From: Gemmatimonadota bacterium
Lineage (GTDB): Bacteria > Gemmatimonadota > Gemmatimonadetes > Gemmatimonadales > GWC2-71-9
Length of the DNA: 40,980 bases
Assembly: GCA_011390645.1 (NCBI GenBank)
Contig: JAABRY010000009.1
Location: 1 to 40,980, forward strand
Direction: 5' to 3'
Part shown: positions 34,711 through 40,980 of the stretch, piece by piece
Layout of the letters: every line of letters begins with the position of its first letter
Position numbering within the stretch: the stretch's first letter is position 1
Position numbers and translations under genes: made by a program
The notes under the pieces: model-generated
The model's database searches: none
What the model was told of the DNA's origin: nothing
What the model saw: only the letters and a program-made list of their open reading frames with translations

Positions 34711-36731
34711 CCGATCCGTCCCTCCCTGCCGACGTCGCCGCCTTGCGCGCGCAACTGGAGCGCGCCAACCGGGCCTACTACGAGCTGGATGCCCCGGAAA
34801 TCAGCGACGAGGAGTATGATCGCCTCTTCCGCCGCCTGCAGGCCCTGGAAACCGCCCACCCCGACCTCGACCACCCCGACTCCCCCACCCATCGCGTGGG
34901 GGGGGCACCGGCGGAGTTCCTGCCCAAGGCGACACATGCACAGCCGATGCTGTCGCTCGACAACGCCTTTACCGATGAGGAGCTGCGCGCCTGGCACGAG
35001 CGGATGACCCGCGTGGATGGGCGTGCCGCCGCCGCCGCGCTCGCCGTGGAAGTCAAGATTGACGGCGCAGCGCTGGCACTGACCTACCAGGATGGCGTGC
35101 TGGTGCGGGCGGTCACGCGCGGCAATGGCACCATCGGCGAGGACGTCACGGGGAACATGCGCACCTTGCCGGACATCCCGCTGCGCCTCGCGGGTGCGGA
35201 CTGGCCCACACTGCTTGAAGTCCGCGGCGAGGTCTACATCCCCCGGCGTGCCTTCGCCAAGGTGAACGCAGCCCGGGAGGCACGCGGCGAGGACCCACTC
35301 TCCAATCCCCGGAACGCGGCCGCAGGTGCCCTGCGCGCCCTCGACCCCGCTGAAGCGCGGCGGCGGCGCCTGCGCTTCTTTGCGTACCAACTGCTGGTGC
35401 TCGAAGGGGGTCCCCCCCCCACGAGTCATCACGCCGGCCTCGATACGCTGGCGGCGTGGGGGTTCCCGGTGGAATCGCACCGTACCGTGCTGCCCGGCCT
35501 CGAGGAGGTGCTGGCGTTCACGGCCGACTGGAGCGAGCGGATCCGCACGCTCGAGTTCGACGCCGACGGCCTCGTGGTGAAGGTGGATGACGTCCGACTG
35601 CAGCAGGAGCTTGGCGTGGTCGGGGGGCGGATCCCGCGCTGGGCGATTGCGCGAAAGTTCGCGGCCGAGTCGGCGTTCACGCAGTTGCTCGACATCGAGG
35701 TCAACATCGGCCGCACCGGAGCATTGGCGCCGACGGCGATCCTCGCGCCGGTGCGCGTCGGCGGGGCGATGGTGTCGCGCGCGACACTGCACAACGAGGA
35801 GATCATCGCCGCCCGCGACATTCGCATCGGCGACGTCGTCGAGGTGATTCGGGCGGGTGACGTGATCCCGAAGGTCCTCGGGCCGGACCGCAGCAGGCGT
35901 ACCGGCGCCGAGCAACCGTGGGTCGCGCCCGACACCTGCCCCTTCTCGGGCACCCCACTGGTCAAGCCTGAGGGCGAGGTCAATCGCTATTGCCCGGATC
36001 CGCACTGCCCTGGCCGTGCGTTCGAGGCGATGGTGCACTTCGTCTCGCGTGCCGGACTGGACATCGCCGGTCTCGGTCCCGAACGCCTTCGCCAGTTGCT
36101 CACCGCCGGCCTGATTCGCAATGCGGGTGACCTCTACACCCTCACCGCCGCGCAACTCATCCCGCTCGAGCGTTTTGCCGATACCGCCGCCAACGCGCTG
36201 ATCGAGGCGATTGCGGCGTCGAGGCAGAAACCGCTGCACTCGCTCCTCGTCGCCCTCGGGATTCGCCATGTCGGCAGTGCGGCGGCCAAGCTGCTCGCCC
36301 GCCGCTTCGGCTCGATGGCCGCACTTCGCATGGCCTCGCCGGAATCGATCGAGGCACTCGACGGGGTCGGCCCAGCCATTTCGCAATCCCTGCAGGAGTT
36401 CTTCGGCGACCCGGTCCATGCGGCGTTGCTCGACGAGCTCGCACGCCACGAGGTTGCGCAACACGAAGCGGTGGAGGGCCCGGTGGATGGACCGCGCCCC
36501 TTCGAGGGCCGGATCGTGGTGCTGACGGGGACGCTCCCCACGCTGAGCCGAGGTCGCGCCACGGAGCTGATCGAGCGCGCGGGCGGGACGGTCAAGTCGT
36601 CGGTCTCCGGAAAGACCTCGCTGGTCGTGGCTGGCAGCGAGGCCGGCGACAAGCTCGCGAAGGCCGAAGCGCTCGGCGTGCCGGTGATCGATGAAGCCGA
36701 ACTCTTGCGGCAACTCGGGCCCGGGGCGTAG
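34707..36731 (+). CDS. ligA: NAD-dependent DNA ligase
   Basis: Seals nicks in replication and repair, using NAD. Its 674 residues include the Ia domain (RAYYELDAPEISDEEYDRLF), nucleotidyl transferase motif VEVKIDG with catalytic Lys117, an OB fold, helix-hairpin-helix repeats and a C-terminal BRCT domain (RIVVLTGTLPTLSRGRATEL). The zinc module, normally four Cys, reads CPFSGTPL ... YCPDPHC. Cys411, Cys429 and Cys434 are present, but Ser414 replaces the second Cys. The GTG start overlaps the preceding stop. A nine-C run lies at 35412-35420. Confidence 0.97.
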   Translation: MTDPSLPADVAALRAQLERANRAYYELDAPEISDEEYDRLFRRLQALETAHPDLDHPDSPTHRVGGAPAEFLPKATHAQPMLSLDNAFTDEELRAWHERMTRVDGRAAAAALAVEVKIDGAALALTYQDGVLVRAVTRGNGTIGEDVTGNMRTLPDIPLRLAGADWPTLLEVRGEVYIPRRAFAKVNAAREARGEDPLSNPRNAAAGALRALDPAEARRRRLRFFAYQLLVLEGGPPPTSHHAGLDTLAAWGFPVESHRTVLPGLEEVLAFTADWSERIRTLEFDADGLVVKVDDVRLQQELGVVGGRIPRWAIARKFAAESAFTQLLDIEVNIGRTGALAPTAILAPVRVGGAMVSRATLHNEEIIAARDIRIGDVVEVIRAGDVIPKVLGPDRSRRTGAEQPWVAPDTCPFSGTPLVKPEGEVNRYCPDPHCPGRAFEAMVHFVSRAGLDIAGLGPERLRQLLTAGLIRNAGDLYTLTAAQLIPLERFADTAANALIEAIAASRQKPLHSLLVALGIRHVGSAAAKLLARRFGSMAALRMASPESIEALDGVGPAISQSLQEFFGDPVHAALLDELARHEVAQHEAVEGPVDGPRPFEGRIVVLTGTLPTLSRGRATELIERAGGTVKSSVSGKTSLVVAGSEAGDKLAKAEALGVPVIDEAELLRQLGPGA

Positions 36732-36742
36732 CTTGGCCCACC

Positions 36743-37303
36743 ATGCCTGACGTCTCGATCGCCCCCGCTTCCCTGCACCGACTCCGCCGACGCCTTGAGC
36801 AGTACGGTGCGGGTGAGGGAGCGGCCATCCTGCACGACGCCGGTTTCGCCACCGGGGAATCGCTCGCGGCCGCGTGGCGCTCTCGTGTGGCTGAACGCAC
36901 CGGCCTCGATGATCCCGCCGCGCTCGACGCCCGATGGTTCGGTCCCCTGCTTGATGAGCTGTGCGTGACCATGGGCTGGGGGTCACTGACGGTCACGGCA
37001 CTCGGCGATGCGGCACTGCTGCTGGAGAGTGGTGACTGGGCGGAGGCCGATCCGCACGGCGGGACGGGGTCGGGCTGTCACTTCACCTGTGGCTGCCTCG
37101 CGGCCTTCCTCACTGCGCAGGCGGGCGACCCGATCGGGGTGCTGGAGGTCGAGTGCCGCACCGGCGGCCACGACGCCTGTCGGTTTCTGGCGGGCGCCGA
37201 GGCAACGCTTGGTGTCGTGGTGGATCTGCTCGCGGCTGGCGGCGACTGGCGGGCGGCGTTTCAGGTGGTCGCGGCACCTGCCGTCCCCCCCCCAGAGGCT
37301 TAA
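36743..37303 (+). CDS. V4R (4-vinyl reductase-like) domain protein
   Basis: A protein of 186 residues. The second half is a V4R-type domain, seen in HGGTGSGCHFTCGCLAAFLT followed by GVLEVECRTGGHDACRFLAG. Its cysteines and Gly-Asp pair are typical of this small-molecule- or metal-binding fold. The first half is helical with no known motif. V4R domains occur in BchJ-like proteins and as sensors in transcription regulators, but this one stands alone and its ligand is unknown. TAGCTT lies eight bases before the ATG, with no Shine-Dalgarno. Its stop shares TTAA with the convergent phosphoribosyltransferase gene. Confidence 0.8.
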   Translation: MPDVSIAPASLHRLRRRLEQYGAGEGAAILHDAGFATGESLAAAWRSRVAERTGLDDPAALDARWFGPLLDELCVTMGWGSLTVTALGDAALLLESGDWAEADPHGGTGSGCHFTCGCLAAFLTAQAGDPIGVLEVECRTGGHDACRFLAGAEATLGVVVDLLAAGGDWRAAFQVVAAPAVPPPEA

Positions 37304-37812
37304 CCCGCGCCCAGTCGCCCTTCGAGATCCGGGCGCACCACCAACGCACCATCCACCACGACTTCACGATCCCAGGGCAGCACAATCGCCTTCTGGGTTT
37401 CGAACGCATGGTAGTCAGGCGCCCACCGCCCGGTGCGGAACGACACTGCACTGCGAACGTCCGCCGGCTGCAGCGCACGCACCGCCGAGAGCGCAAGCTT
37501 CATCGTGGCCCCGGAGTCGCAGGTCTCGTCGACGACCAGCACGCGCAATCCACGAATGGAGGGCGGCGGCCCGACCACCAGCGTGGGCTCCTCGAGCGCG
37601 TCTGGGCGCGCGATGGTCATCGTCGCAAGGTCCCGTTGAAGAATCGTCGCGATGATGGCCGCCGGAATGACCCCCGCCTTGGCAATGCCGAGGATGACTT
37701 CGGGGTCATAGCCATGCGCCACGCGCAGCGCGAGGGCGCGACAGAGTTCGCCGAAGAAGGGCCAATCCACGTCGAGGAGGTCGCGGTGGGGTTCGAACGC
37801 CGGACGTGGCAT
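37300..37812 (-). CDS. Phosphoribosyltransferase family protein
   Basis: A type I phosphoribosyltransferase of 170 residues. The PRPP-binding motif is VLVVDETCDSGATMKLA, and the earlier ILGIAKAGVIPAAIIA provides the PPi loop. The compact form fits hypoxanthine/xanthine-type or regulatory enzymes, and the base used is not determinable. The ATG at 37812 is preferred because GGAGGA lies four to five bases upstream. A start at 37863 would add a non-conserved leader. It may act together with nucleoside salvage (deoA) in this region, but is not in the same operon. Confidence 0.85.
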   Translation of the reverse strand: MPRPAFEPHRDLLDVDWPFFGELCRALALRVAHGYDPEVILGIAKAGVIPAAIIATILQRDLATMTIARPDALEEPTLVVGPPPSIRGLRVLVVDETCDSGATMKLALSAVRALQPADVRSAVSFRTGRWAPDYHAFETQKAIVLPWDREVVVDGALVVRPDLEGRLGAG

Positions 37813-37915
37813 CTGGTCCTCCAGGGGCGGGGTGAGGGTCTCGGGGAAGCTACACCCCCGCACGGAGGGCAGCCACGCAGTGGGACGGCGCGTTGCCCGG
37901 TCCCTCGCCGACGCC

Positions 37916-37921
37916 TAGTTT
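37916..37921 (+). promoter_or_regulatory. Candidate -10 box before the mini-ORF
   Basis: TAGTTT ends six bases before the ATG at 37928 (spacer TCCGGG), with no Shine-Dalgarno. This again fits the leaderless pattern. It is the only obvious promoter-like element for the three plus-strand genes that follow. Confidence 0.45.
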
Positions 37922-37927
37922 TCCGGG

Positions 37928-37960
37928 ATGCCCATTTCTTCGGACGCGCACCGCCAGTGA
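37928..37960 (+). CDS. Ten-codon leaderless mini-ORF (MPISSDAHRQ)
   Basis: The ATG stands six bases after a TAGTTT box. The reading frame gives ten residues and stops at TGA, which overlaps the GTG start of the next gene (GTGA), in a different frame. It could be a leader peptide that brings ribosomes to the TPR gene by coupling, or a chance reading. No amino-acid bias suggests attenuation. Confidence 0.4.
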   Translation: MPISSDAHRQ

Positions 37961-38400
37961 GCTGGTGGAAGCGAATCCTCGCCGGGGACGATGACGCCCC
38001 GGCCCCGCGACGCCTCGACTACCTGAACGAGGGACTCGCCCTGGAACGTCAGGGCGATTTCGAAGGTGCGCTCACGTCATACCAGCTCGCGTTGCGGGAC
38101 CAACCCAACGACGTCAAGATCCTGCAATACATTGCGATCGCCTTGTCGCGGACGGCACGCTACGAAGAGGCGATCCGCCACTATCGCCGAGCGCTCGAAC
38201 TGCAGGCTGACCTCCCGGGTGCCCACTACGGGCTTGCCTTCCTGTTGCTGCGGCGTGGGGACACGACTCGCGCTGCCGAACACCTGCGGGCCTTCCTCGC
38301 GCGGCCGCCACGCGATGGCGAGATGGCGCGCTGGGTCGACCATGCTCGGACCCGCCTCGCCGAACTCGAGGCTGAGACTCCCGCCGGGGAACCTGCTTGA
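37957..38400 (+). CDS. Cytoplasmic TPR-repeat protein
   Basis: A protein of 147 residues starting SWWKRILAG and containing two to three tetratricopeptide repeats. These are LNEGLALERQGDFEGALTSY, VKILQYIAIALSRTARYEEA and AHYGLAFLLLRRGDTTRAAE, followed by a short acidic C-terminus. There is no signal peptide. The GTG start at 37957 was chosen because it joins the mini-ORF stop and gives a complete repeat domain. Upstream codons would extend into the convergent gene. It ends at TGA, overlapping the ATG of the next gene (TGATG). Probable scaffold; partner unknown. Confidence 0.75.
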   Translation: MSWWKRILAGDDDAPAPRRLDYLNEGLALERQGDFEGALTSYQLALRDQPNDVKILQYIAIALSRTARYEEAIRHYRRALELQADLPGAHYGLAFLLLRRGDTTRAAEHLRAFLARPPRDGEMARWVDHARTRLAELEAETPAGEPA

Positions 38401-38753
38401 TGCTGCGTCGCGCGCTCCTGATCGGCTTGTTCGCCACCGCCTGCAGTGACCTCCCGGTCACCGGCGATGGTGTGGTGATCCTCGAGGTGACCACCCCGCC
38501 ATCGCTCACCTTGCGACAGGGCGAGAGCATCACCCTCGCCGCGCGAGCCTTGGACCAGCAAGGAGAAGAGGTCGCTGTCGCGATCTCCTGGGCGACGCCC
38601 GACACCACCGTCACCGTGAGCGAGACCGGTGTGGTCACCGCCCTCACCGCGAGTGGCACCGGGCGTGTCCAGGCCTCCGTTGGCACACTGCGGTCCAACA
38701 TCCTCACCTTCGCCCTGCAGCCGCAGCCCACGACCCTCCGCACCGAACCCTGA
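38400..38753 (+). CDS. Lipoprotein with bacterial Ig-like (Big2) domain
   Basis: A protein of 117 residues with lipoprotein signal MLRRALLIGLFATAC (Cys15). A single Ig-like domain of the BIG2 type follows: SLTLRQGESITLAARALDQQ, ISWATPDTTVTVSETGVVTA and ASVGTLRSNILTF. Such domains are beta sandwiches on the cell surface. The ATG overlaps the stop of the TPR gene. It is followed by the acyl-CoA ligase gene after 34 bases. Confidence 0.8.
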   Translation: MLRRALLIGLFATACSDLPVTGDGVVILEVTTPPSLTLRQGESITLAARALDQQGEEVAVAISWATPDTTVTVSETGVVTALTASGTGRVQASVGTLRSNILTFALQPQPTTLRTEP

Positions 38754-38787
38754 CCTGCCGCCTCACCATCCCGCCCCGGGAGCCCTG

Positions 38788-40584
38788 ATGTCGCCCACCA
38801 CCCTGAACGACCTCTTCCTCGACGGCGTCGCACAGCATGCGAAGATGCCGGTCGCGATGCGCCGCAAGGCGCAGGGGGAGTGGCAGACCCTGACCCACCA
38901 GGAACTGCTCACATCCGTCCGCCATGTTGCGGCCGCCCTCCGCGAGCTCGGCCTGTCCCAAGGCGACCGCGTCGCGATCCTCTCCGAGAACCGGCCCGAG
39001 TGGGCGATCACCGACTATGCCTGCCTCACGGTGCGGATGACCGATGTCCCCGTCTATCCGACACTCCCGGCCCATCAGATTGCGTATGTGCTGCGTGACT
39101 CGGGCAGTCGAGCCATCTTCTGCTCGACGCGCGCCCAGCTCGACAAGATCCTTGAAGTCCGTGGCGAACTCCCCGATCTCCAGCACCTCGTGCTGTTTGA
39201 CGATGATTCGGCGTTGCCGACCGGCGTGCTCTCGTTCCAGGAACTGGAAGCCCGCGGTGCCGCTGCGGTGGGCCAATATCCCAACTGGGAGGCCGAGGCG
39301 CGCACCGCCGTCCCCGATGATCTCGCGACGCTGATCTACACCTCCGGCACGACGGGTGAGCCGAAGGGCGTGATGCTCACGCACGGCAACATCACCAGCA
39401 ATGTGGTTGCCTCGCTCTCGGTGCTGGACCTGCTGGAAGGCGACGAATGTCTCTCGTTTCTTCCGCTGTCGCACATCTTCGAACGGATGGTCGGGCACTA
39501 CACGATGTTCTATGCCGGGGTGGTCATCAACTATGCCACCAACATGGACCTGCTCCTGCCGGAGATGGGGGAGGTCCGGCCCACCGTCCTTGCCAGCGTG
39601 CCGCGGCTGTATGAGAAGATCTATGCGCGTGCCGTCGAGGCCGCGATGTCCGGCGGCGGTCTCAAGCGCGCGATCTTCGAGTGGGCGCGCGCCACTGGCG
39701 ACAAGCGCCTCGACTACGTCCTCAACCGACGCCGCGTCCCGCCGGGGCTCGCGCTCGCCAACGGCGTCGCGGATCGATTGGTCTTCAGGAAGTTGCGCGC
39801 ACGGCTCGGCGGCAAGTTTCGTTTCTGTGTGTCGGGGGGGGCACCGCTCAACCCGGAGATCTGCCGATTCTTCATTGCGGCCGGACTGCCGATCCTCGAG
39901 GGCTACGGCCTGACCGAGACCTCGCCGGTCATCACGGTGAACACCTTCGAGATGCTCAAGCCCGGCAGCGTGGGCCGTCCGATCCCGGGCGTCGAGGTGA
40001 AGATTGCAGGCGACGGTGAAATTCTCTGCCGCGGCCCGAACGTGATGAAGGGCTACTACAACAAGCCCGACGCCACTGCGGAAGTGATTGACGCAGAGGG
40101 ATGGTTCCACACGGGTGACATCGGCGTGATCGATGCCGACGGCTGCCTGCGCATCACCGATCGCAAGAAGGATCTGATCGTGACTGCTGGCGGCAAGAAC
40201 ATCGCGCCCCAGCCGATCGAGGCGATGCTCAAGACCAACAAGTTCTTCACCAACGCCGTCATGCTCGGCGACAAGCGTCGCTTCCCGATCATGCTCCTGG
40301 TGCCAAACTTCGAGGTCGTGGCCAAGTGGGTGAAGATCAAGGGGCTCCCCATGATGGCGCACGAGGAGTTGGCCGGGGTGCCGGAGGTGCAGGACAAGCT
40401 GGAGCGTGAGGCGCGCAAGTCGTTGCGTGACCTCGCGCAGTACGAGACACCGAAGAAATTCCTGGTATTGCCGCACGACTTCTCGATCGACTCGGGCGAG
40501 CTCACGCCGAAGTTGTCGGTGCGACGCAAGGTGGTTGAGGCGAAGTACAGCGAGCAGATCGAGGCGCTGTACGCGGAGGAATGA
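38788..40584 (+). CDS. fadD: Long-chain fatty-acid-CoA ligase
   Basis: Activates fatty acids to acyl-CoA with ATP (adenylate-forming family, 598 residues). Motifs in order are LIYTSGTTGEPKGVMLTHGN (P-loop-like), a linker region, GYGLTETSPVI, EGWFHTGDIGVIDADGCLRI and DRKKDLIVTAGGKNIAP, which carries the C-terminal catalytic Lys region. It has an N-terminal insertion of the FadD15-like kind (SHIFERMVGHYTMFYAG). The ATG at 38788 follows GGGAG at five bases. It may feed the enoyl-CoA hydratase pathway, though that gene is 10 kb away. The symbol is by family only; the chain-length preference is unknown. Confidence 0.88.
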   Translation: MSPTTLNDLFLDGVAQHAKMPVAMRRKAQGEWQTLTHQELLTSVRHVAAALRELGLSQGDRVAILSENRPEWAITDYACLTVRMTDVPVYPTLPAHQIAYVLRDSGSRAIFCSTRAQLDKILEVRGELPDLQHLVLFDDDSALPTGVLSFQELEARGAAAVGQYPNWEAEARTAVPDDLATLIYTSGTTGEPKGVMLTHGNITSNVVASLSVLDLLEGDECLSFLPLSHIFERMVGHYTMFYAGVVINYATNMDLLLPEMGEVRPTVLASVPRLYEKIYARAVEAAMSGGGLKRAIFEWARATGDKRLDYVLNRRRVPPGLALANGVADRLVFRKLRARLGGKFRFCVSGGAPLNPEICRFFIAAGLPILEGYGLTETSPVITVNTFEMLKPGSVGRPIPGVEVKIAGDGEILCRGPNVMKGYYNKPDATAEVIDAEGWFHTGDIGVIDADGCLRITDRKKDLIVTAGGKNIAPQPIEAMLKTNKFFTNAVMLGDKRRFPIMLLVPNFEVVAKWVKIKGLPMMAHEELAGVPEVQDKLEREARKSLRDLAQYETPKKFLVLPHDFSIDSGELTPKLSVRRKVVEAKYSEQIEALYAEE

Positions 40585-40653
40585 GGTCAGAGTGGTGTTG
40601 CTGCGCCACGTTGCGGCGCGGGTGCCACAGCCCCGACGGGGGTGTGTCAAATG

Positions 40654-40682
40654 CGTAACGTCATTGCTGACAACGCGTTACG
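40654..40682. repeat. Short inverted repeat before a secreted-protein gene
   Basis: CGTAACG (40654-40660) and CGTTACG (40676-40682) are exact seven-base inverted repeats around 15 bases, in the 165-base gap after fadD. They could be an operator or a weak stem. A TAGTCT hexamer (40705-40710) follows and may be the -10 of the downstream gene. The remainder of the gap shows nothing I can name. Confidence 0.4.
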
Positions 40683-40749
40683 GGCTGTCCGACGGTTTGG
40701 CACATAGTCTGCAAGATGCAGGGGCATCCCTCATTGGATGGAGCTTCAC

Positions 40750-40980
40750 ATGCGGACTTCAACACTTCTTCTTGGCGCTTTGACGCTGGGCCTGGCAGCC
40801 CCGGTCGCGGCGCAGAACAATACCGGCGGTGGCGGGTGGACGGTGACCCGCAATCAGGTCTCCGGTGACCTGTTCGGGCTGACCACGACCTACACCGCGG
40901 TTGTCGGCACCGGCAACCCCAGTGTGTGGGAGCCCAACACGGCATCTACGCAGTGGATCAGCGCGTGGGACAATTTCAGC
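40750..40980 (+). CDS. Secreted protein, N-terminal part (runs off the window)
   Basis: Seventy-seven codons are open to the window edge. The ATG is preceded by GGAG at six bases. The N-terminus MRTSTLLLGALTLGLAAPVA is a good Sec signal peptide, with cleavage near AAQ. The mature start is rich in Gly, Thr, Asn and Trp (NNTGGGGWTVTRNQVSGDLF), typical of surface or exported beta proteins. Such a start is also seen in PEP-CTERM-type exported proteins, but the C-terminus needed to decide is outside the window. The gene is partial, so no function is assigned. Confidence 0.75.
   Translation, partial: MRTSTLLLGALTLGLAAPVAAQNNTGGGGWTVTRNQVSGDLFGLTTTYTAVVGTGNPSVWEPNTASTQWISAWDNFS

Noticed and set aside
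34200-36986. A 928-codon open frame on the minus strand opposite ligA and the TPR gene
   Set aside because: It mirrors well-identified plus-strand genes, has an Arg/Gly/Ala-rich composition typical of antisense frames in GC-rich DNA, and shows no domain motif.
36743-37303. Evidence for phototrophy from the V4R (BchJ-like) domain
   Set aside because: V4R domains are widespread in non-phototrophs, and no other bacteriochlorophyll or reaction-centre gene is in the window.
38704-40650. A 648-codon minus-strand frame opposite fadD
   Set aside because: Antisense shadow with no motif; fadD on the plus strand has every expected signature.

Overview
The window is GC-rich chromosomal DNA of a free-living, Gram-negative-type bacterium. 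Lipoproteins, a c-type cytochrome maturation (ccm) operon, a Hanks-type kinase with a membrane-anchored tail, TPR proteins and a tightly packed layout are compatible with a Gemmatimonadota-like lineage. That placement is inference: no rRNA or other decisive marker is present. There is no prophage, transposase, CRISPR array or integrase. Almost every base is coding, and many neighbours overlap by GTGA, ATGA or TGATG junctions.

Layout. 1-620: a minus-strand tRNA operon Thr(TGT)-Tyr(GTA)-Gly(TCC)-Thr(GGT) behind a clear promoter; this is the gene order that precedes tufB in E. coli. 794-1369: a small lipoprotein. 1353-5392 (minus): phoD-type phosphatase, MscS channel and cysS. 5468-9114 (minus): an envelope-stress-like operon of four consecutive small membrane/coiled-coil proteins sharing a terminal motif, a YbjN-like protein, PspA and a DUF1611 P-loop protein. 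9200-10975 (minus): two-subunit L-serine dehydratase with a small upstream gene. 11032-15876 (minus): Ser/Thr kinase and uvrA. 15963-19976 (plus): transglutaminase-like protein lacking the catalytic Cys, ABC ATPase and ABC permease. 20025-21587: an unusual zinc-module/SDR fusion. 21831-23045: a large lipoprotein. 23011-26478 (minus): ccmE-ccmF-ccmH plus a zinc-ribbon membrane protein. 26537-28853: glpK and an enoyl-CoA hydratase, divergent. 28858-32189: recF-dciA-gyrB. 32291-33876 (minus): pyrimidine nucleoside phosphorylase and a small membrane protein. 33925-37303: TPR protein, ligA and a V4R protein. 37300-37812 (minus): phosphoribosyltransferase. 37928-40584: a mini-ORF, a TPR protein, an Ig-like lipoprotein and a long-chain acyl-CoA ligase. 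40750 to the edge: the start of a secreted protein.

Two things stand out. First, the intergenic spaces carry a family of seven-base tandem repeats (units such as GTCGTAG, GGTGAAA, GATGTTG, GTGAACG). They are usually arranged as facing arms that make long imperfect palindromes, and one of them supplies the stop codon of uvrA. Second, the pspA operon contains four tandem, translationally coupled membrane-anchor plus coiled-coil proteins ending in a shared (E)RxxFxERLL-like motif, which look like an expanded PspB-like partner set. Other oddities are a CxxxY-type CcmE with a CxCGC-type CcmH, a LigA zinc ligand replaced by Ser, recurrent TAnnnT boxes 5-8 bases before ATG starts that suggest leaderless transcripts, and repeated 8- to 11-base G/C homopolymers inside genes.
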